DNA of 64,000 nt from an uncultured Geobacteraceae bacterium (GCA_903845365.1 CAIMXI010000452.1:1-64000), one strand, 5' to 3'; shown: positions 45,901 through 57,952, counted from the first letter of the stretch. Translations and numbers: made by a program. The notes: generated by a model not told the origin, from the sequence alone.

Positions 45901-47165
45901 TCAATCGTGCGCCACAAGGAGCCGCGCTGGTGCTGGCTCCAACGTCAGTCTGCCTCAATTGGGAGAGCGAGTGCCATCTTTTTGCTCCGACGCTGGTGCC
46001 GCGAATCTTTGGTGGAGGAAACCGCAAAGATTTTATCGACTCACTGCAGCCTTTTGATCTGGTAATATCCAGTTACACTCTCTTTCAGCAGGAAGCAGAA
46101 TTATTGACCTCCATAACCTGGGAAACGGTCGTTCTGGATGAAGCGCAGGCGATCAAGAATATGGCGACCAAGCGTTCCCAGGCGGCAATGCAGTTGCAGG
46201 CCAATTTCCGTATTGCCACCACCGGCACTCCGGTTGAGAACCGCCTTGACGAACTTTGGAATCTGTTCCGTTTCTTGAACCCCGGCCTGCTTGGTTCCCA
46301 CAAAGGTTTTACCGAACGCTTTGGCACTCCGATAGAACGGGATGGCGATAAAGCCGCACGGACACTGCTCAAAAAACTTATTCGCCCTTTTATGCTGCGC
46401 CGCACCAAAAGTCAGGTATTGCAGGAACTTCCGCCACGTACAGATATCTTACATCGGGTAGAGATGTCCGGTGAAGAGGTCGCCCTGTATGAAGCACTGC
46501 GCCGAAAAGCTGTTGAAAAACTGCAAGGAAGCGATGGTCAGGGGGAGGGTGAACGACAGATCCGGATTCTTGCAGAGATAATGCGCTTGCGGCGCGCCTG
46601 CTGCAATCCGGAGTTGGTTATGCCGGGAAGTGGTATTGCAAGCGCCAAACTGGCAGCTTTCCGTGAAATAGTTGATGAATTGCGGGAAAATGGTCATAGA
46701 GCGCTGGTGTTCAGCCAGTTTGTCGATCATCTCTCACTAATACGCCAAAGCCTTGATGCGGACAGAATCACCTATCAATATCTGGACGGTTCAACCCTGC
46801 CGAAAGCTCGACAGGAGCAGGTTGCCGCTTTCCAGCGGGGCGAAGGGGAACTGTTTCTGATCAGCCTCAAAGCCGGTGGAGTTGGGTTAAATCTGACGGC
46901 AGCCGATTATGTCATTCATCTTGATCCCTGGTGGAATCCGGCTGTTGAAGATCAGGCATCCGACCGCGCCCACCGCATCGGGCAACTCCGACCGGTCACG
47001 GTCTATCGTCTAGTGGCTGCCAACACGATTGAGGAAAAAATAGTCGCCCTTCATCACCAGAAACGAGATTTGGCAGATTCTCTTCTTGAAGGGACAGACA
47101 CCGCCGCGCGGGTTTCGGCGGCTGATTTGATGGATCTGTTGAGAGAAGCTGGGCAGGAGTATTAG
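42988..47165 (+). pseudogene. SNF2-family helicase gene with a -1 frameshift
   Basis: Two overlapping frames encode one protein of about 1,390 residues. Frame 1 runs from ATG 42988 (GAGGAG upstream) through a helical N-terminal region to about 44130. Frame 2 carries on with DKKSDVLLHSKNLGELHKKSTSAGFYWIA, then the helicase: DDMGLGKTIQALALL (Walker A), VLDEAQAIKN, TTGTPVENRLDELW, then SLKAGGVGLNLTAADYVIHLDPWWNPAVEDQASDRAHRIGQ. The frames meet at six A residues (44130-44135) where seven would keep the frame. The motif A AAA AAT there could also support ribosomal -1 slippage. The helicase half could instead be made from the TTG at 44145. Intact apart from that one base, it belongs to the long HepA/RapA-type bacterial SNF2 proteins of unknown target. 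Confidence 0.8.
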
Positions 47166-47195
47166 TTTCAAGAAAGTTAACCAGTCTATACGCAA

Positions 47196-47227
47196 ACAAG
47201 GCAGGGAACCGAAGTTCCCTGCCTTGT
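47196..47227. terminator. Bidirectional terminator between helicase and groEL
   Basis: A 14-bp perfect stem (ACAAGGCAGGGAAC) with loop CGAA is followed by ATTTTGTTTT on the plus strand and TTGC on the minus strand. It serves two convergent genes. Confidence 0.85.
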
Positions 47228-47261
47228 ATTTTGTTTTGCATCAAGCGATGTAGTCGTCAGG

Positions 47262-49243
<1,982 letters not shown>

Positions 49244-49291
49244 CTGTACTTCTCCTTTCTATCCTTGTGGGGTGTGGTGGTAAATTGATAA

Positions 49292-49318
49292 TTAGCACTC
49301 GCGACTGTCGAGTGCTAA
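49292..49318. promoter_or_regulatory. CIRCE operator
   Basis: TTAGCACTC, nine bases and GAGTGCTAA form the canonical binding site for the heat-shock repressor HrcA, about 50 bases before groES. No hrcA gene is in the window. Confidence 0.97.
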
Positions 49319-49325
49319 CGATCAG

Positions 49326-49354
49326 AATATAAACAGCCCAAATTCAAAAATCAA
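49326..49354 (-). promoter_or_regulatory. Sigma-70 promoter for groESL
   Basis: On the minus strand TTGATT and TATATT are separated by 17 bases and end eight bases before the CIRCE, so HrcA binding would block transcription. Confidence 0.75.
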
Positions 49355-49375
49355 GGGGGGAGCGTATTTTTTTAT

Positions 49376-50608
49376 TCATATCTCATCAGAGACTTTTGAG
49401 AGCTTGAAATTTCTGAACAGAATGAGGTCGTAGACGATTTTTAAGCCACCAGCGATGAAGAAGGGACTTCCCACGGATACCGAAAGCAGTAATCCGGCCA
49501 CGGTGGGAGCAAGCGATGCGCCGACCGAGCGGGCGATGCCGGTTATGCCGGCCGCAGCAGAACGTTCATCCGGATCAACAACGGCCATTGTATAGGCCTG
49601 GCGTGTCGGTACATCCATCTGGGAGATACTGAAGCGTAACAGCAGCATAGTGATGGCAAGCGAAAAATTCGGCATAAGCGGGACCATAATCAGCAGAATA
49701 TTTGACGGCAGATGGGTAAACACCATGGTGCGGATCAACCCGATTTTTTTCGCCAGCGGCACGGCGAGCAGTGCGGAAACCCCGGCAAGCAGATTGGCTC
49801 CGAAGAAAATGCTCCCCAGCGTCGCTTCATCAGCGTTGAAGCGGACGTGGAACCAGTACGCCATAAAACTTTGCAGGACGAACCCTCCGGCAAATGCATC
49901 CAGGGAGAAAAGCAGCGATAGCTTCGTTACAACGCCACGCGATTTGTGCAGCCCGAAACGGTTTGGCGAGGAGGCTGCTAGTGATAAGCGAGGAGCTTCA
50001 GAGGCTCTGGTCAAGCCGGTGAAAACGAGTGCCAGCAGGCCACCGATAAGAGCATAGCCGCACAGAATTAGCCGATAGGAATCGAGTGTACAGAGACCGT
50101 TACGCTGCAGCTCTGCGGCAAGAAAACCTCCAACAAGGGCGCCTACAGCGGTTGCCAGAGATCCCGCCAGATTATACCAGGCAAAGAGTCCCGTTCGCCG
50201 TTCTTTTGACACAAGTTGTGACAACATCGCCTGTTCAACCGGAAGAAACGGCCCGATTTCATTACCGCTCGGGCTGATGACTCCGATAATCGCGGTAAGA
50301 ATAAGCAGGAGCGGATTACTGGTCAGAATGAAGACCAGACCGGCTGCCATCATGAGTAACGCACCAATTATCAAGGTTTTTTTACGACCAAAGCGGTCTG
50401 CTGTCGTGGTAAGAAGCAGTGATATTCCGGCATCACCGACAAGTGTCAGCGAGAACAGCACCCCCATAAGAGCATCAGTGAAACCGGACTCTGAAAGATA
50501 GAGGGCAAGAACAACGGAGAGAAAACCATAACCGAAGAGCCTGAGGATGCGGGTTGTAAAAAGCAGTACAATATTACGATCTGAAGGGAACATTTCCAGG
50601 TTTACCAT
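49376..50608 (-). CDS. MFS transporter
   Basis: A 410-residue major-facilitator protein with about twelve hydrophobic helices. The loop 2-3 motif is DRFGRKKTLIIG (residues 71-82), the canonical MFS signature, and SQMDVPTRQAYTMAVVDPDERSAAAGITG is typical of the C-terminal half. A substrate cannot be read from the sequence; the general pattern is that of drug or small-solute exporters. It lies upstream of groES on the same strand but has its own position before the heat-shock promoter. Confidence 0.88.
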   Translation of the reverse strand: MVNLEMFPSDRNIVLLFTTRILRLFGYGFLSVVLALYLSESGFTDALMGVLFSLTLVGDAGISLLLTTTADRFGRKKTLIIGALLMMAAGLVFILTSNPLLLILTAIIGVISPSGNEIGPFLPVEQAMLSQLVSKERRTGLFAWYNLAGSLATAVGALVGGFLAAELQRNGLCTLDSYRLILCGYALIGGLLALVFTGLTRASEAPRLSLAASSPNRFGLHKSRGVVTKLSLLFSLDAFAGGFVLQSFMAYWFHVRFNADEATLGSIFFGANLLAGVSALLAVPLAKKIGLIRTMVFTHLPSNILLIMVPLMPNFSLAITMLLLRFSISQMDVPTRQAYTMAVVDPDERSAAAGITGIARSVGASLAPTVAGLLLSVSVGSPFFIAGGLKIVYDLILFRNFKLSKVSDEI

Positions 50609-50775
50609 CCAAGACTTCGTGTATCACGTATAGGGGGCAATTCAATTTCCTAGTTTCCTCTTCACATCTTCCAACTGCTTAGCAGGCGATAATGGTTGCT
50701 CATAAGACACAACCCCTTGTATACTCAATTTATCGAGTAGGTAACAACCCATAAACTTTCACACGGAGGTGTCTG

Positions 50776-51093
50776 ATGATAAATAAAGGTCCGCGAACAG
50801 TCGTTCTCCCATCTGCAGAAAAGGCCGCTGCTCTGGTAAAAAAGATGCGCGGTGAGGTTGACAGCAATGAAAATTATCGCTCAAAATCACTCAGAATTAA
50901 TGGCGCTATCTGCGCCAAGTGTGGTCGCGAGTTTGACCAGGGCAACCTGAGCTTATTAACGGTCCATCACAGAGACGGCAACCATCACAACAATCCGCCT
51001 GACGGGTCAAACTGGGAAAATCTCTGTACCCACTGTCATGACGATGAGCATTCGCGGGGAGAGTTAGGAGAGTACTTTTCAAAAACTACTTAA
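50776..51093 (+). CDS. YajD-type HNH nuclease-like protein
   Basis: A 105-residue HNH protein. The zinc cysteines are C46/C49 (CAKCGREF), and the nuclease core is VHHRDGNHHNNPPDGSNWEN followed by C-x2-C-H (LCTHCHDDEH). GGAGG lies before the ATG. A possible promoter (TTGCTC, 18 bases, TATACT) starts at 50696. Its last eight bases overlap the end of the convergent TSUP gene. It may act on DNA, but the substrate and role are unknown. Confidence 0.85.
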   Translation: MINKGPRTVVLPSAEKAAALVKKMRGEVDSNENYRSKSLRINGAICAKCGREFDQGNLSLLTVHHRDGNHHNNPPDGSNWENLCTHCHDDEHSRGELGEYFSKTT

Positions 51094-51841
51094 AGTTCAG
51101 ATAGATCAACCGTCCGACAAGCGCCAGCACCATCGTGATAAACACCGGCCTGATAAAGGCGGTTCCGCGCGTGATGACCAGCTTTGATCCGACCCGCGCC
51201 CCCAGAAACTGTCCAGCCCCCATGATAAGTCCTTCAACAAAACGCACCTGCCCAACGGAAAGAAAGAAGATCAAAGCAACAAAATTACTGGTAAAATTCA
51301 TAACTTTAGTGGTGGCGGTTGCCCTCATCATGGAATAGCCGAGCAGCATCATGAGTGCCATCGTCCAGAACGAACCGGTGCCCGGGCCGAAAAATCCGTC
51401 GTAAAAACCGATTGAAAGGCCAAAGAGTAGGTAGAAGGTGCCAGCCTTTAAGCGGGCGTGGGAGTCTTCTGCTCCCAAACGGGGAGAAAACAGTGTGTAG
51501 ATCGCTATGGCTGCGAGGAGCCAGGGAATAATCAGTTTGAGCAGGGACGCATCGAGCAGTTGAACCGCCCAGACGCCAAGTGCCGCACCGATGGCAGTCC
51601 AGAGGATACCGCTCCAGCAATCGCTCATCTTTACCGTGCCGGCTCGCACGAAATGGAGCATGGCACTTCCGGAGCCGAATGATGCCTGGAGCTTGTTGGT
51701 GCCAAGTGCAATTTGTGGGGGGAGGCCGATGCCGAGCAGTACGGGGACTGTAATCAATCCACCTCCACCGGCGATGGAATCGATCAAGCCTGCGACAAAA
51801 GCTGCTCCGAAGAGTAGCGGCAAGAGAATTTCATGAGGCAT
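51086..51841 (-). CDS. TSUP (TauE/SafE-family) membrane carrier
   Basis: A 251-residue protein with about eight hydrophobic helices. The repeated family motifs are GAGGGLITVPVLLGIGLPP-like (SIAGGGGLITVPVLLGIG) and GTNKLQASFGSGSA, with DGFFGPGTGSFW in the second half. TSUP proteins move sulfite, sulfoacetate or other small organosulfur anions; the substrate here is unknown. It lies six bases after the last ABC permease gene and could belong to that operon. Confidence 0.88.
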   Translation of the reverse strand: MPHEILLPLLFGAAFVAGLIDSIAGGGGLITVPVLLGIGLPPQIALGTNKLQASFGSGSAMLHFVRAGTVKMSDCWSGILWTAIGAALGVWAVQLLDASLLKLIIPWLLAAIAIYTLFSPRLGAEDSHARLKAGTFYLLFGLSIGFYDGFFGPGTGSFWTMALMMLLGYSMMRATATTKVMNFTSNFVALIFFLSVGQVRFVEGLIMGAGQFLGARVGSKLVITRGTAFIRPVFITMVLALVGRLIYLNFK

Positions 51842-51847
51842 GCTAAA

Positions 51848-52546
51848 TTAAATCGCCTTTGACCACGACAGCCGCTGTTCAAGCCACCTGGAGAGGCTGG
51901 TAAAGGCAAAACAGAGGATGAAGTAAATAATGGCAATGAATGCAAATATTTCGGTCGGGAATGCCATGGTGCGGTTGTTGATCTGGGTTCCAACATGAGT
52001 CAGTTCGGACACGCCGACGATAAAGGCCAGCGAAGTGTCCTTGATCAGTGATACGAACTGGTTGACAAACGATGGGATCATGTTGCGCAGAGCCTGCGGA
52101 AGGATGATGTAATACATCACCTGCCAGGATTTCAGGCCGGTAGAGGTGGCAGCTTCGGTCTGCCCTTTCGGTATCCCGTCTATTCCGGCGACAACGATGC
52201 GTGACATGTAGGCAGAAGTGAAAAGGGTTAGTGCAATGATAACTGTGTTGTTTTCGGCAATTTTGCCGAACATGGCCGGCAGCAGAAAATAAATCCAGAA
52301 AATAACCATCAGGAGCGGCATGCCGCGCACCAGATTTATAAACGCCAAAGCGGGGTAGCGCACGGCAGGGAAACGCGAGACGCTTAAAAGACCCAGAATC
52401 AAACCACCAAAAAAGGAGAGAATGCAGGAAACAACAGCGAGATAAAGAGTCAATCCGACCCCACCAAGTGGCCCATGGGGAAAACGGCCAATCATGAAAT
52501 AGGTGAAGTTGTCGGTAATGACCGATATATTGAATAAATGTTCCAT
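51848..52546 (-). CDS. Polar amino acid ABC transporter permease, GltK-like
   Basis: A 232-residue inner-membrane subunit with about five helices. The EAA loop that contacts the ATPase is EAATSTGLKSWQVMYYIILPQALRNMIPSF. It starts one base after the stop of the other permease, so the pair forms a heterodimer. Confidence 0.92.
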   Translation of the reverse strand: MEHLFNISVITDNFTYFMIGRFPHGPLGGVGLTLYLAVVSCILSFFGGLILGLLSVSRFPAVRYPALAFINLVRGMPLLMVIFWIYFLLPAMFGKIAENNTVIIALTLFTSAYMSRIVVAGIDGIPKGQTEAATSTGLKSWQVMYYIILPQALRNMIPSFVNQFVSLIKDTSLAFIVGVSELTHVGTQINNRTMAFPTEIFAFIAIIYFILCFAFTSLSRWLEQRLSWSKAI

Positions 52547-52547
52547 A

Positions 52548-53255
52548 TCAGGCCGCCTTGTGAACGTTCAGGACTTTTTCGTTGTAGAGATTAACAAGCG
52601 CGGTAATGACAATAGAGAGCACCAGGTAGACAACCGTCGCGGCAGTGAAGGCTTCAAAACCCTTAAAAGTGTAGCTTTCGACCTGGCGCGCCTGGTAGGT
52701 CATCTCCATAACGCCAATGGTCATTGCCAGCGACGAGTTCTTGGCCAGATTGAGAAACTGGTTAACCAACGGGGGAATAGTGATACGCACCGCCTGTGGA
52801 AGGATGATGTACTGCATTGAGCGTAGATACGAAAAGCCGGAACTCCGTGCCGCCTCCATCTGTTCTTTCGGGATGGAGAGAACACCAGACCGAAGGTCTT
52901 CGGCGATAAAAGCAGAAGTGTAGATTGTCAGGGCAATGGCAGCCGCAGCAAATTCGAAGCCGGTTGCATTAAGCCAGTCATTTATGAAGGTAGGCAGAAT
53001 CTTATATGAGCCGAAATACCAGAAAAAAATCTGTACAAGTAGCGGTGTGTTGCGGAAAAATTCAAGATAGGCGAGCGCAATCCAACGTACCGGTTTGCTG
53101 TGAGCCATACGCATCACCGCAATCAGTAACCCCAGCATGAAAGCCGACACAATAGAGACGGCCGACAGCTTGAGAGTAGTTATCAGCCCGGAAAGCAGCC
53201 AGTCAAAATATTGTCCGGATGTTACGATTGACCAGTCGAAAGTGTAGTTGAGCAC
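52548..53255 (-). CDS. Polar amino acid ABC transporter permease, GltJ-like
   Basis: A 235-residue inner-membrane subunit. The EAA loop is EAARSSGFSYLRSMQYIILPQAVRITIPPL. GTG is used as the start, with GGGG upstream. A 21-base imperfect hairpin lies between it and the solute-binding protein gene. Confidence 0.92.
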   Translation of the reverse strand: MLNYTFDWSIVTSGQYFDWLLSGLITTLKLSAVSIVSAFMLGLLIAVMRMAHSKPVRWIALAYLEFFRNTPLLVQIFFWYFGSYKILPTFINDWLNATGFEFAAAAIALTIYTSAFIAEDLRSGVLSIPKEQMEAARSSGFSYLRSMQYIILPQAVRITIPPLVNQFLNLAKNSSLAMTIGVMEMTYQARQVESYTFKGFEAFTAATVVYLVLSIVITALVNLYNEKVLNVHKAA

Positions 53256-53267
53256 TAAAACCCCGTG

Positions 53268-53318
53268 AAAAGTGAAGAGTAAAAGGTGAAACTCCCTCTC
53301 CTTTAACCCTTCACTTTT
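53268..53318. repeat. Hairpin between binding-protein and permease genes
   Basis: AAAAGTGAAGAGTAAAAGG at 53268 pairs imperfectly (about 17 of 21) with 53298-53318. Such hairpins after the binding-protein gene often raise its expression over that of the permease genes. Confidence 0.6.
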
Positions 53319-53330
53319 TCATGAAAATGG

Positions 53331-54146
53331 TTATTTATCAGCGGTAATCTTGAAAGTGCGGTCGAGGTGGAACTGTGTAGTCGGCCCGAACCATTTGTCA
53401 AAGATGGCTTTTGCTTCGCCACTTTTTTCCATCTCAAGAATGGTTTTGTTGACAAAGTTGACGAAGTTGGTATCCCCTTTACGCATGCCGAGACCGTAGG
53501 GTTCATCAGAAATCTGGATGTTCGGAATTTCATACTGAGCCTTGGTGGGCGCTTTTGCGAGGATACCTGCCAAAATAGCTTCGTCGGTTGTCACCGCTGA
53601 AACCTTCCCCTGCGTCAACGCAAGGAATGCCTGCGGATAGTCATCAAATGAGAGTACGGTTGCAGAAGGAATGGCAGTTGCTACGTTTTTCTCCGATGTT
53701 GATCCTTTGGCAGTGCCGATCCGTTTACCTTCCAGATCTTTCAGACTTTTGACACTCCCTTTTTTAGTAATAAACTTCTGGCCGGTAAGGAAATAGGCGT
53801 AGCTGAAATCGATAACCTTGGCACGTTCGGCATTCTTGGTCATGGTTGCGGCAATGACGTCGATATGCCCTTCCTGTAACTGCGGCATGCGACTTGCTGA
53901 TGTAACCGGTTTCAGCTCAACTTTTACACCCAGTTTTTTGGCAATGGCGTTTACAAAATCGATATCGTATCCGACGATCTGACGGGTTTTCTCATCGATG
54001 TAACCAAATGGCGGGAGGGAATCCTTGCAGCCGACAGTCAATACTCCCTTTTTCTTTACATCGGCCAGGGTGTCTCCGGCCTGGGCGGTTTTAACGGTAA
54101 TTGTTGCAAGAGCCATGATCATAAACAGCGTTACGAGTTTTTTCAT
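53331..54146 (-). CDS. Polar amino acid ABC transporter substrate-binding protein
   Basis: A 271-residue periplasmic binding protein with a signal peptide (MKKLVTLFMIMALATITVKTAQA). VGCKDSLPPFGYIDEKTRQIVGYDIDFVNAIAKKLG and the TKNAERAKVIDFSYAYF block are typical of family 3 amino acid receptors. The combination with GltJKL-like subunits favours glutamate/aspartate, though the ligand is inferred. Confidence 0.93.
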   Translation of the reverse strand: MKKLVTLFMIMALATITVKTAQAGDTLADVKKKGVLTVGCKDSLPPFGYIDEKTRQIVGYDIDFVNAIAKKLGVKVELKPVTSASRMPQLQEGHIDVIAATMTKNAERAKVIDFSYAYFLTGQKFITKKGSVKSLKDLEGKRIGTAKGSTSEKNVATAIPSATVLSFDDYPQAFLALTQGKVSAVTTDEAILAGILAKAPTKAQYEIPNIQISDEPYGLGMRKGDTNFVNFVNKTILEMEKSGEAKAIFDKWFGPTTQFHLDRTFKITADK

Positions 54147-54200
54147 TTGTACATCCTCCTGTTTTTTAGTGGTGTAGATTTCCGGTTTGCGGAATATGTT

Positions 54201-54941
54201 TTACTGACTCTGCATGGGAGTCAATAATTGACGCAGAAACTGTTGTGCCCGTTCATGCTGTGGACGCAGAAAAAAGTCTTCAGGGGGGGCTTCTTCCAGG
54301 ATTACGCCATAATCCATGAAGACAACCCGATGCGCTACTTCGCGGGCAAAGCCCATTTCGTGGGTAACCACGACCATTGTCATGCCGCTTCGAGCAAGAT
54401 CTTTCATAACTTCAAGCACTTCCCCGATCATCTCGGGGTCAAGTGCGGAGGTTGGTTCATCAAACAGCATGATGCGTGGCTTCATTGCCAGGCCTCGGGC
54501 AATTGCCACTCGCTGCTGCTGCCCTCCGGATAACTGTAACGGGTAGGCATCCCGTTTTTCAGCAAGTCCGACCCTGGTAAGCAGTACCATGGCCTGCTCT
54601 TCAGCCTCTTTTCTCGGGATGTTGCGAATTTTGATTGGAGCTAGAGTTATATTGTTGATAACGGAAAGGTGGGGGTACAGGTTGAATTGCTGAAACACAA
54701 AGCCAACCTCTGCTCGTAGTTTATTGATGTCTGTTTTCTTGTCGGAAAGATCCATGCCATCGACTATCAGAGTACCCTCGCTGATCGGTTCCAACTGGTT
54801 GACAGTGCGGATAAGCGTCGATTTGCCGGAACCGGATGGACCGCAAACCACCAGAACTTCGCCAGGCGTCACATGCAGGTTGATATCATTAAGGACGTGC
54901 AGGGTTTTAAACCACTTGTGCACCCCTTTGAAAATAATCAT
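54201..54941 (-). CDS. Polar amino acid ABC transporter ATPase, GltL-like
   Basis: A 246-residue ATP-binding subunit. Walker A is GPSGSGKST, the signature [16 protein letters not shown] and Walker [12 protein letters not shown] are intact, and the switch histidine lies in VVTHEMGFA. It is the first gene of the order ATPase, binding protein, permease, permease, with the TSUP gene downstream. Confidence 0.95.
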   Translation of the reverse strand: MIIFKGVHKWFKTLHVLNDINLHVTPGEVLVVCGPSGSGKSTLIRTVNQLEPISEGTLIVDGMDLSDKKTDINKLRAEVGFVFQQFNLYPHLSVINNITLAPIKIRNIPRKEAEEQAMVLLTRVGLAEKRDAYPLQLSGGQQQRVAIARGLAMKPRIMLFDEPTSALDPEMIGEVLEVMKDLARSGMTMVVVTHEMGFAREVAHRVVFMDYGVILEEAPPEDFFLRPQHERAQQFLRQLLTPMQSQ

Positions 54942-55055
54942 AACCGTACTCCTCTGTCTTTATAATACAACGCCAGCACAGAGCCTTTCTTATCACGTAG
55001 AAGCGATAAAAGGAAGTGTTTTTCAGATACATTCACTCACGAACCGACCAGCTTT

Positions 55056-55430
55056 CTACGCCTGTCCGACGGCTTGGGATTGTTCAAATTCAGTGCGTAC
55101 TCTGTGCATTTCTTCAACTTCCCGCAGTTTCTCGCCCATCCAGGCATGGAATATCTTGGCATTTTCGTAACTCATAACAACGCCGGTATCAATGAAACGC
55201 ACCATACTGTTGGCAAGATCTTTGGGATCAACTTCGATTTCCCGACCGATTGCGCCCTCAGGTGTTATTTCATGGGTAATTGCATCAGGCAACGGCTGGC
55301 GTTCAAGATAGAAGTTGATTACCATTTCGCCTCGCGGCGAAAAACCGCCCTGCGCACCGTTAACGTAGGAAGGATTGTAGCCATAGTTGAACACATATTT
55401 AAACGTTAATTCGGGTTTCTTGCTGCTCAT
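55056..55430 (-). CDS. Uncharacterised 124-residue protein
   Basis: A soluble protein without signal or membrane segment. The blocks YVFNYGYNPSYVNGAQGGF, RGEMVINFYLERQPLP and VDPKDLANSMVRFIDTGVVM look conserved, and the C-terminal helix is charged. I do not recognise the family. It lies between the ABC operon and divergent proC. Confidence 0.55.
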   Translation of the reverse strand: MSSKKPELTFKYVFNYGYNPSYVNGAQGGFSPRGEMVINFYLERQPLPDAITHEITPEGAIGREIEVDPKDLANSMVRFIDTGVVMSYENAKIFHAWMGEKLREVEEMHRVRTEFEQSQAVGQA

Positions 55431-55533
55431 TGTTGTTTCTCCTTTGGTCTGCTGCTTGGAATTTTTGCCGTGCAGCTCTTTTTAAATTTCACCTCTTACC
55501 TACCACATTATAAAGGGCAAGGAAAAGAATTTC

Positions 55534-55562
55534 TTGCATTCCAGAGTACCGCTAGCTATAAA
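55534..55562 (+). promoter_or_regulatory. Sigma-70 promoter for proC
   Basis: TTGCAT and TATAAA are separated by 17 bases, about 40 bases before the proC start. Confidence 0.65.
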
Positions 55563-55603
55563 AGATTTGAATTGTCTATTTATGCTTTTATGGAGGTACA
55601 GAT

Positions 55604-56422
55604 ATGCTGAATTTAAAGAAAATTGCGTTTATCGGCGGCGGCAATATGGCCGAAGCTATTATTTGCGGCCTGATCCGCGAAGATTCAGGAGTTGAAATCT
55701 GCGTGGCGGAAATAAGTGCTGAACGACGGGACGTACTTAAAGGGAATTTCCCGCAACTGCGGATCCTTGGCGATGCGGCAGAAGCGGCAAAGTGGTGTGA
55801 AGTCCTTATACTGGCGATTAAACCGCAACAGGCAGAAGCGGTCCTCGATCTTATTGAACCGGTTATCACAGATGATAAATTGATCATATCAATTATGGCC
55901 GGCATCCCGACATTGAAAATTGAGGCCAACCTGGTAACCGGTTGCCGCGTCATACGTGCGATGCCGAATACACCGGCTCTTATTGGAGCTGGCGCGACAG
56001 CAGTTTGCTCTGGTCGGAAGGCAACGTCGGACGATCTTGAGTGTGCTCTCCAAATATTTGCCATGGTCGGGATTGCCGTTTCCGTAGAGGAAAAACTGAT
56101 GGATGCGGTTACTGGACTCTCCGGCAGCGGCCCGGCGTATGTGTTTACCTTCATTGAGGCGATGTCCGATGCCGGAGTCAAGAACGGTCTGCCTCGTGAT
56201 GTTGCCTCTAAACTTGCTGTCCAGACGGTGCTCGGAGCGGCGCGAATGGTCGTTGAAACCGGCGAACACCCGACACTTCTGAAGGAAAAAGTCAGCTCGC
56301 CGGGGGGTACCACAATAGCAGCTCTTCACGCACTTGAAGTCGGAAGTTTTCGCGGTATCGTAATGAATGCGGTAGATAGTGCCTGTCTGAAATCAAAAGA
56401 GCTGGCCGGAAAGCAGAGTTAA
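55604..56422 (+). CDS. proC: Pyrroline-5-carboxylate reductase
   Basis: A 272-residue enzyme catalysing the last step of proline synthesis. The NAD(P)-binding motif is FIGGGNMAEAII (residues 8-19). ITDDKLIISIMAG, RAMPNTPALIGAG and the C-terminal VTGLSGSGPAYVF and SPGGTTIAAL are typical. GGAGG precedes the ATG. The next gene starts 45 bases downstream on the same strand. Confidence 0.97.
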   Translation: MLNLKKIAFIGGGNMAEAIICGLIREDSGVEICVAEISAERRDVLKGNFPQLRILGDAAEAAKWCEVLILAIKPQQAEAVLDLIEPVITDDKLIISIMAGIPTLKIEANLVTGCRVIRAMPNTPALIGAGATAVCSGRKATSDDLECALQIFAMVGIAVSVEEKLMDAVTGLSGSGPAYVFTFIEAMSDAGVKNGLPRDVASKLAVQTVLGAARMVVETGEHPTLLKEKVSSPGGTTIAALHALEVGSFRGIVMNAVDSACLKSKELAGKQS

Positions 56423-56467
56423 GCTCGAAAACAGATATATCCACAACCAGGTAAGACGGGAGGAATT

Positions 56468-57952
56468 ATGTTTGAATCTGCAGAGTTGGGTCACAAGATC
56501 AGCAAAGAGGTCTGGAAAAAGGAAATCCCCCTTCTACGCGAGGGGCTTCTGGATGCCCAGTTGGATCTGGCGCAATCAAAAAAATTCCCAGTGATTATTC
56601 TGGTGGCAGGAGTCGATTGTGCCGGCAAAGGTGAAACGGTTAATCTTCTCAATGAGTGGATGGATCCGCGCCACATTGAGACCCACGCAGTGCGGGATCT
56701 GACCGATGAAGAGCTGGAGCGGCCTCAGATGTGGCGCTACTGGCGGGTACTCCCTCAAAAGGGCAAAGTCGGCGTTTTTATTGGTACCTGGTATTCTGCT
56801 CCTCTGGTGGGAAATGTTTATGGCACAATCAAAAATGCCGAACTTGATCAACAGTTAGAACGGATCTGCCGTTTTGAGAAGATGCTCTGTGATGAAGGGG
56901 CACTGGTGCTCAAGTTCTGGTTACACCTTTCAGAGAACGAACAGAAAAAACGCCTCAAATTGCTGGAAAAAGATCCCAAAACTCGCTGGAGAGTCACTGC
57001 TACGGATTGGGAACATTACAAGCTGTACAATAAATTCCGCAAGGTCTCGGAACGGATGCTCCGTTCGACCAGCACAGCAGAAGCCCCCTGGACAATTGTA
57101 GAGGGGACAGATCCGAACTACCGCTACCTCACTATCGGCAAAGCAATCCTTAGCGCCATGCGTAAGCGTCTCGATGCACCTGAGGCACCACGTCACGAAG
57201 AACCGATTCCCCCGATTATGCCAAGCATTGACAACCTTCTGATCCTTCAGACGCTTGATATGTCAAAGAAACTGAAAAAATCCGAGTTTGAAAGCGCGCT
57301 GGAAAAATATCAGGGTAAGCTTAATCTTCTGACTCGCCACCCCGACTTTAAGAAGCTTTCTGTCGTTGTAGCCTTTGAAGGAAACGATGCTGCCGGAAAA
57401 GGTGGCAGTATCCGTCGTATCATCCAGGCGCTTGATGCCAGGCAATACCGGGTAATTCCGGTTGCAGCTCCGACTGAAGAAGAGCGCGCTCAGCCCTACA
57501 TGTGGCGCTTCTGGCGTAATATTCCTCGTAAAAGCCGTTTTGCCATCTTTGACCGTACCTGGTACGGGCGTGTTCTGGTGGAGCGTGTTGAAGGGTTTTG
57601 CGAACATAAGGACTGGATGCGAGCCTACGGTGAAATCAACGATTTTGAAGAGCAGATGGTACGGAACAAAACGGTCGTCGTAAAATTCTGGCTTTCGATT
57701 ACCAAGGAAGAGCAGTTGCGACGTTTTAAAGAGCGGGAGAAGATAGGCTTTAAACGCTACAAAATTACCGATGAAGATTGGCGTAATCGCGATAAATGGG
57801 ACGAATACGAACTGGCGGTCTGCGACATGATTGACCGTACCAGCACCGATATAGCCCCTTGGACGCTGGTTGAGGCCAACGATAAATATTATGCCCGCAT
57901 AAAGGTGCTTAAAACATTATGCGAGAAAATTGAAAAGGCACTTGAGAAGTAA
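56468..57952 (+). CDS. pap: Two-domain polyphosphate kinase 2, polyphosphate:AMP phosphotransferase type
   Basis: A 494-residue protein with two PPK2 domains in tandem. The N-terminal Walker A-like loop is GVDCAGKGET (near 46-55) and its lid module DEELERPQMWRYWRVLP. The C-terminal loop is GNDAAGKGGS (near 303-312) with EEERAQPYMWRFWRNIP and FDRTWYGRVLVERVEGF. Two-domain members of this class usually phosphorylate AMP to ADP with polyphosphate; single-domain ones use ADP or GDP. Both loops look active. GGAGG precedes the ATG. Confidence 0.92.
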   Translation: MFESAELGHKISKEVWKKEIPLLREGLLDAQLDLAQSKKFPVIILVAGVDCAGKGETVNLLNEWMDPRHIETHAVRDLTDEELERPQMWRYWRVLPQKGKVGVFIGTWYSAPLVGNVYGTIKNAELDQQLERICRFEKMLCDEGALVLKFWLHLSENEQKKRLKLLEKDPKTRWRVTATDWEHYKLYNKFRKVSERMLRSTSTAEAPWTIVEGTDPNYRYLTIGKAILSAMRKRLDAPEAPRHEEPIPPIMPSIDNLLILQTLDMSKKLKKSEFESALEKYQGKLNLLTRHPDFKKLSVVVAFEGNDAAGKGGSIRRIIQALDARQYRVIPVAAPTEEERAQPYMWRFWRNIPRKSRFAIFDRTWYGRVLVERVEGFCEHKDWMRAYGEINDFEEQMVRNKTVVVKFWLSITKEEQLRRFKEREKIGFKRYKITDEDWRNRDKWDEYELAVCDMIDRTSTDIAPWTLVEANDKYYARIKVLKTLCEKIEKALEK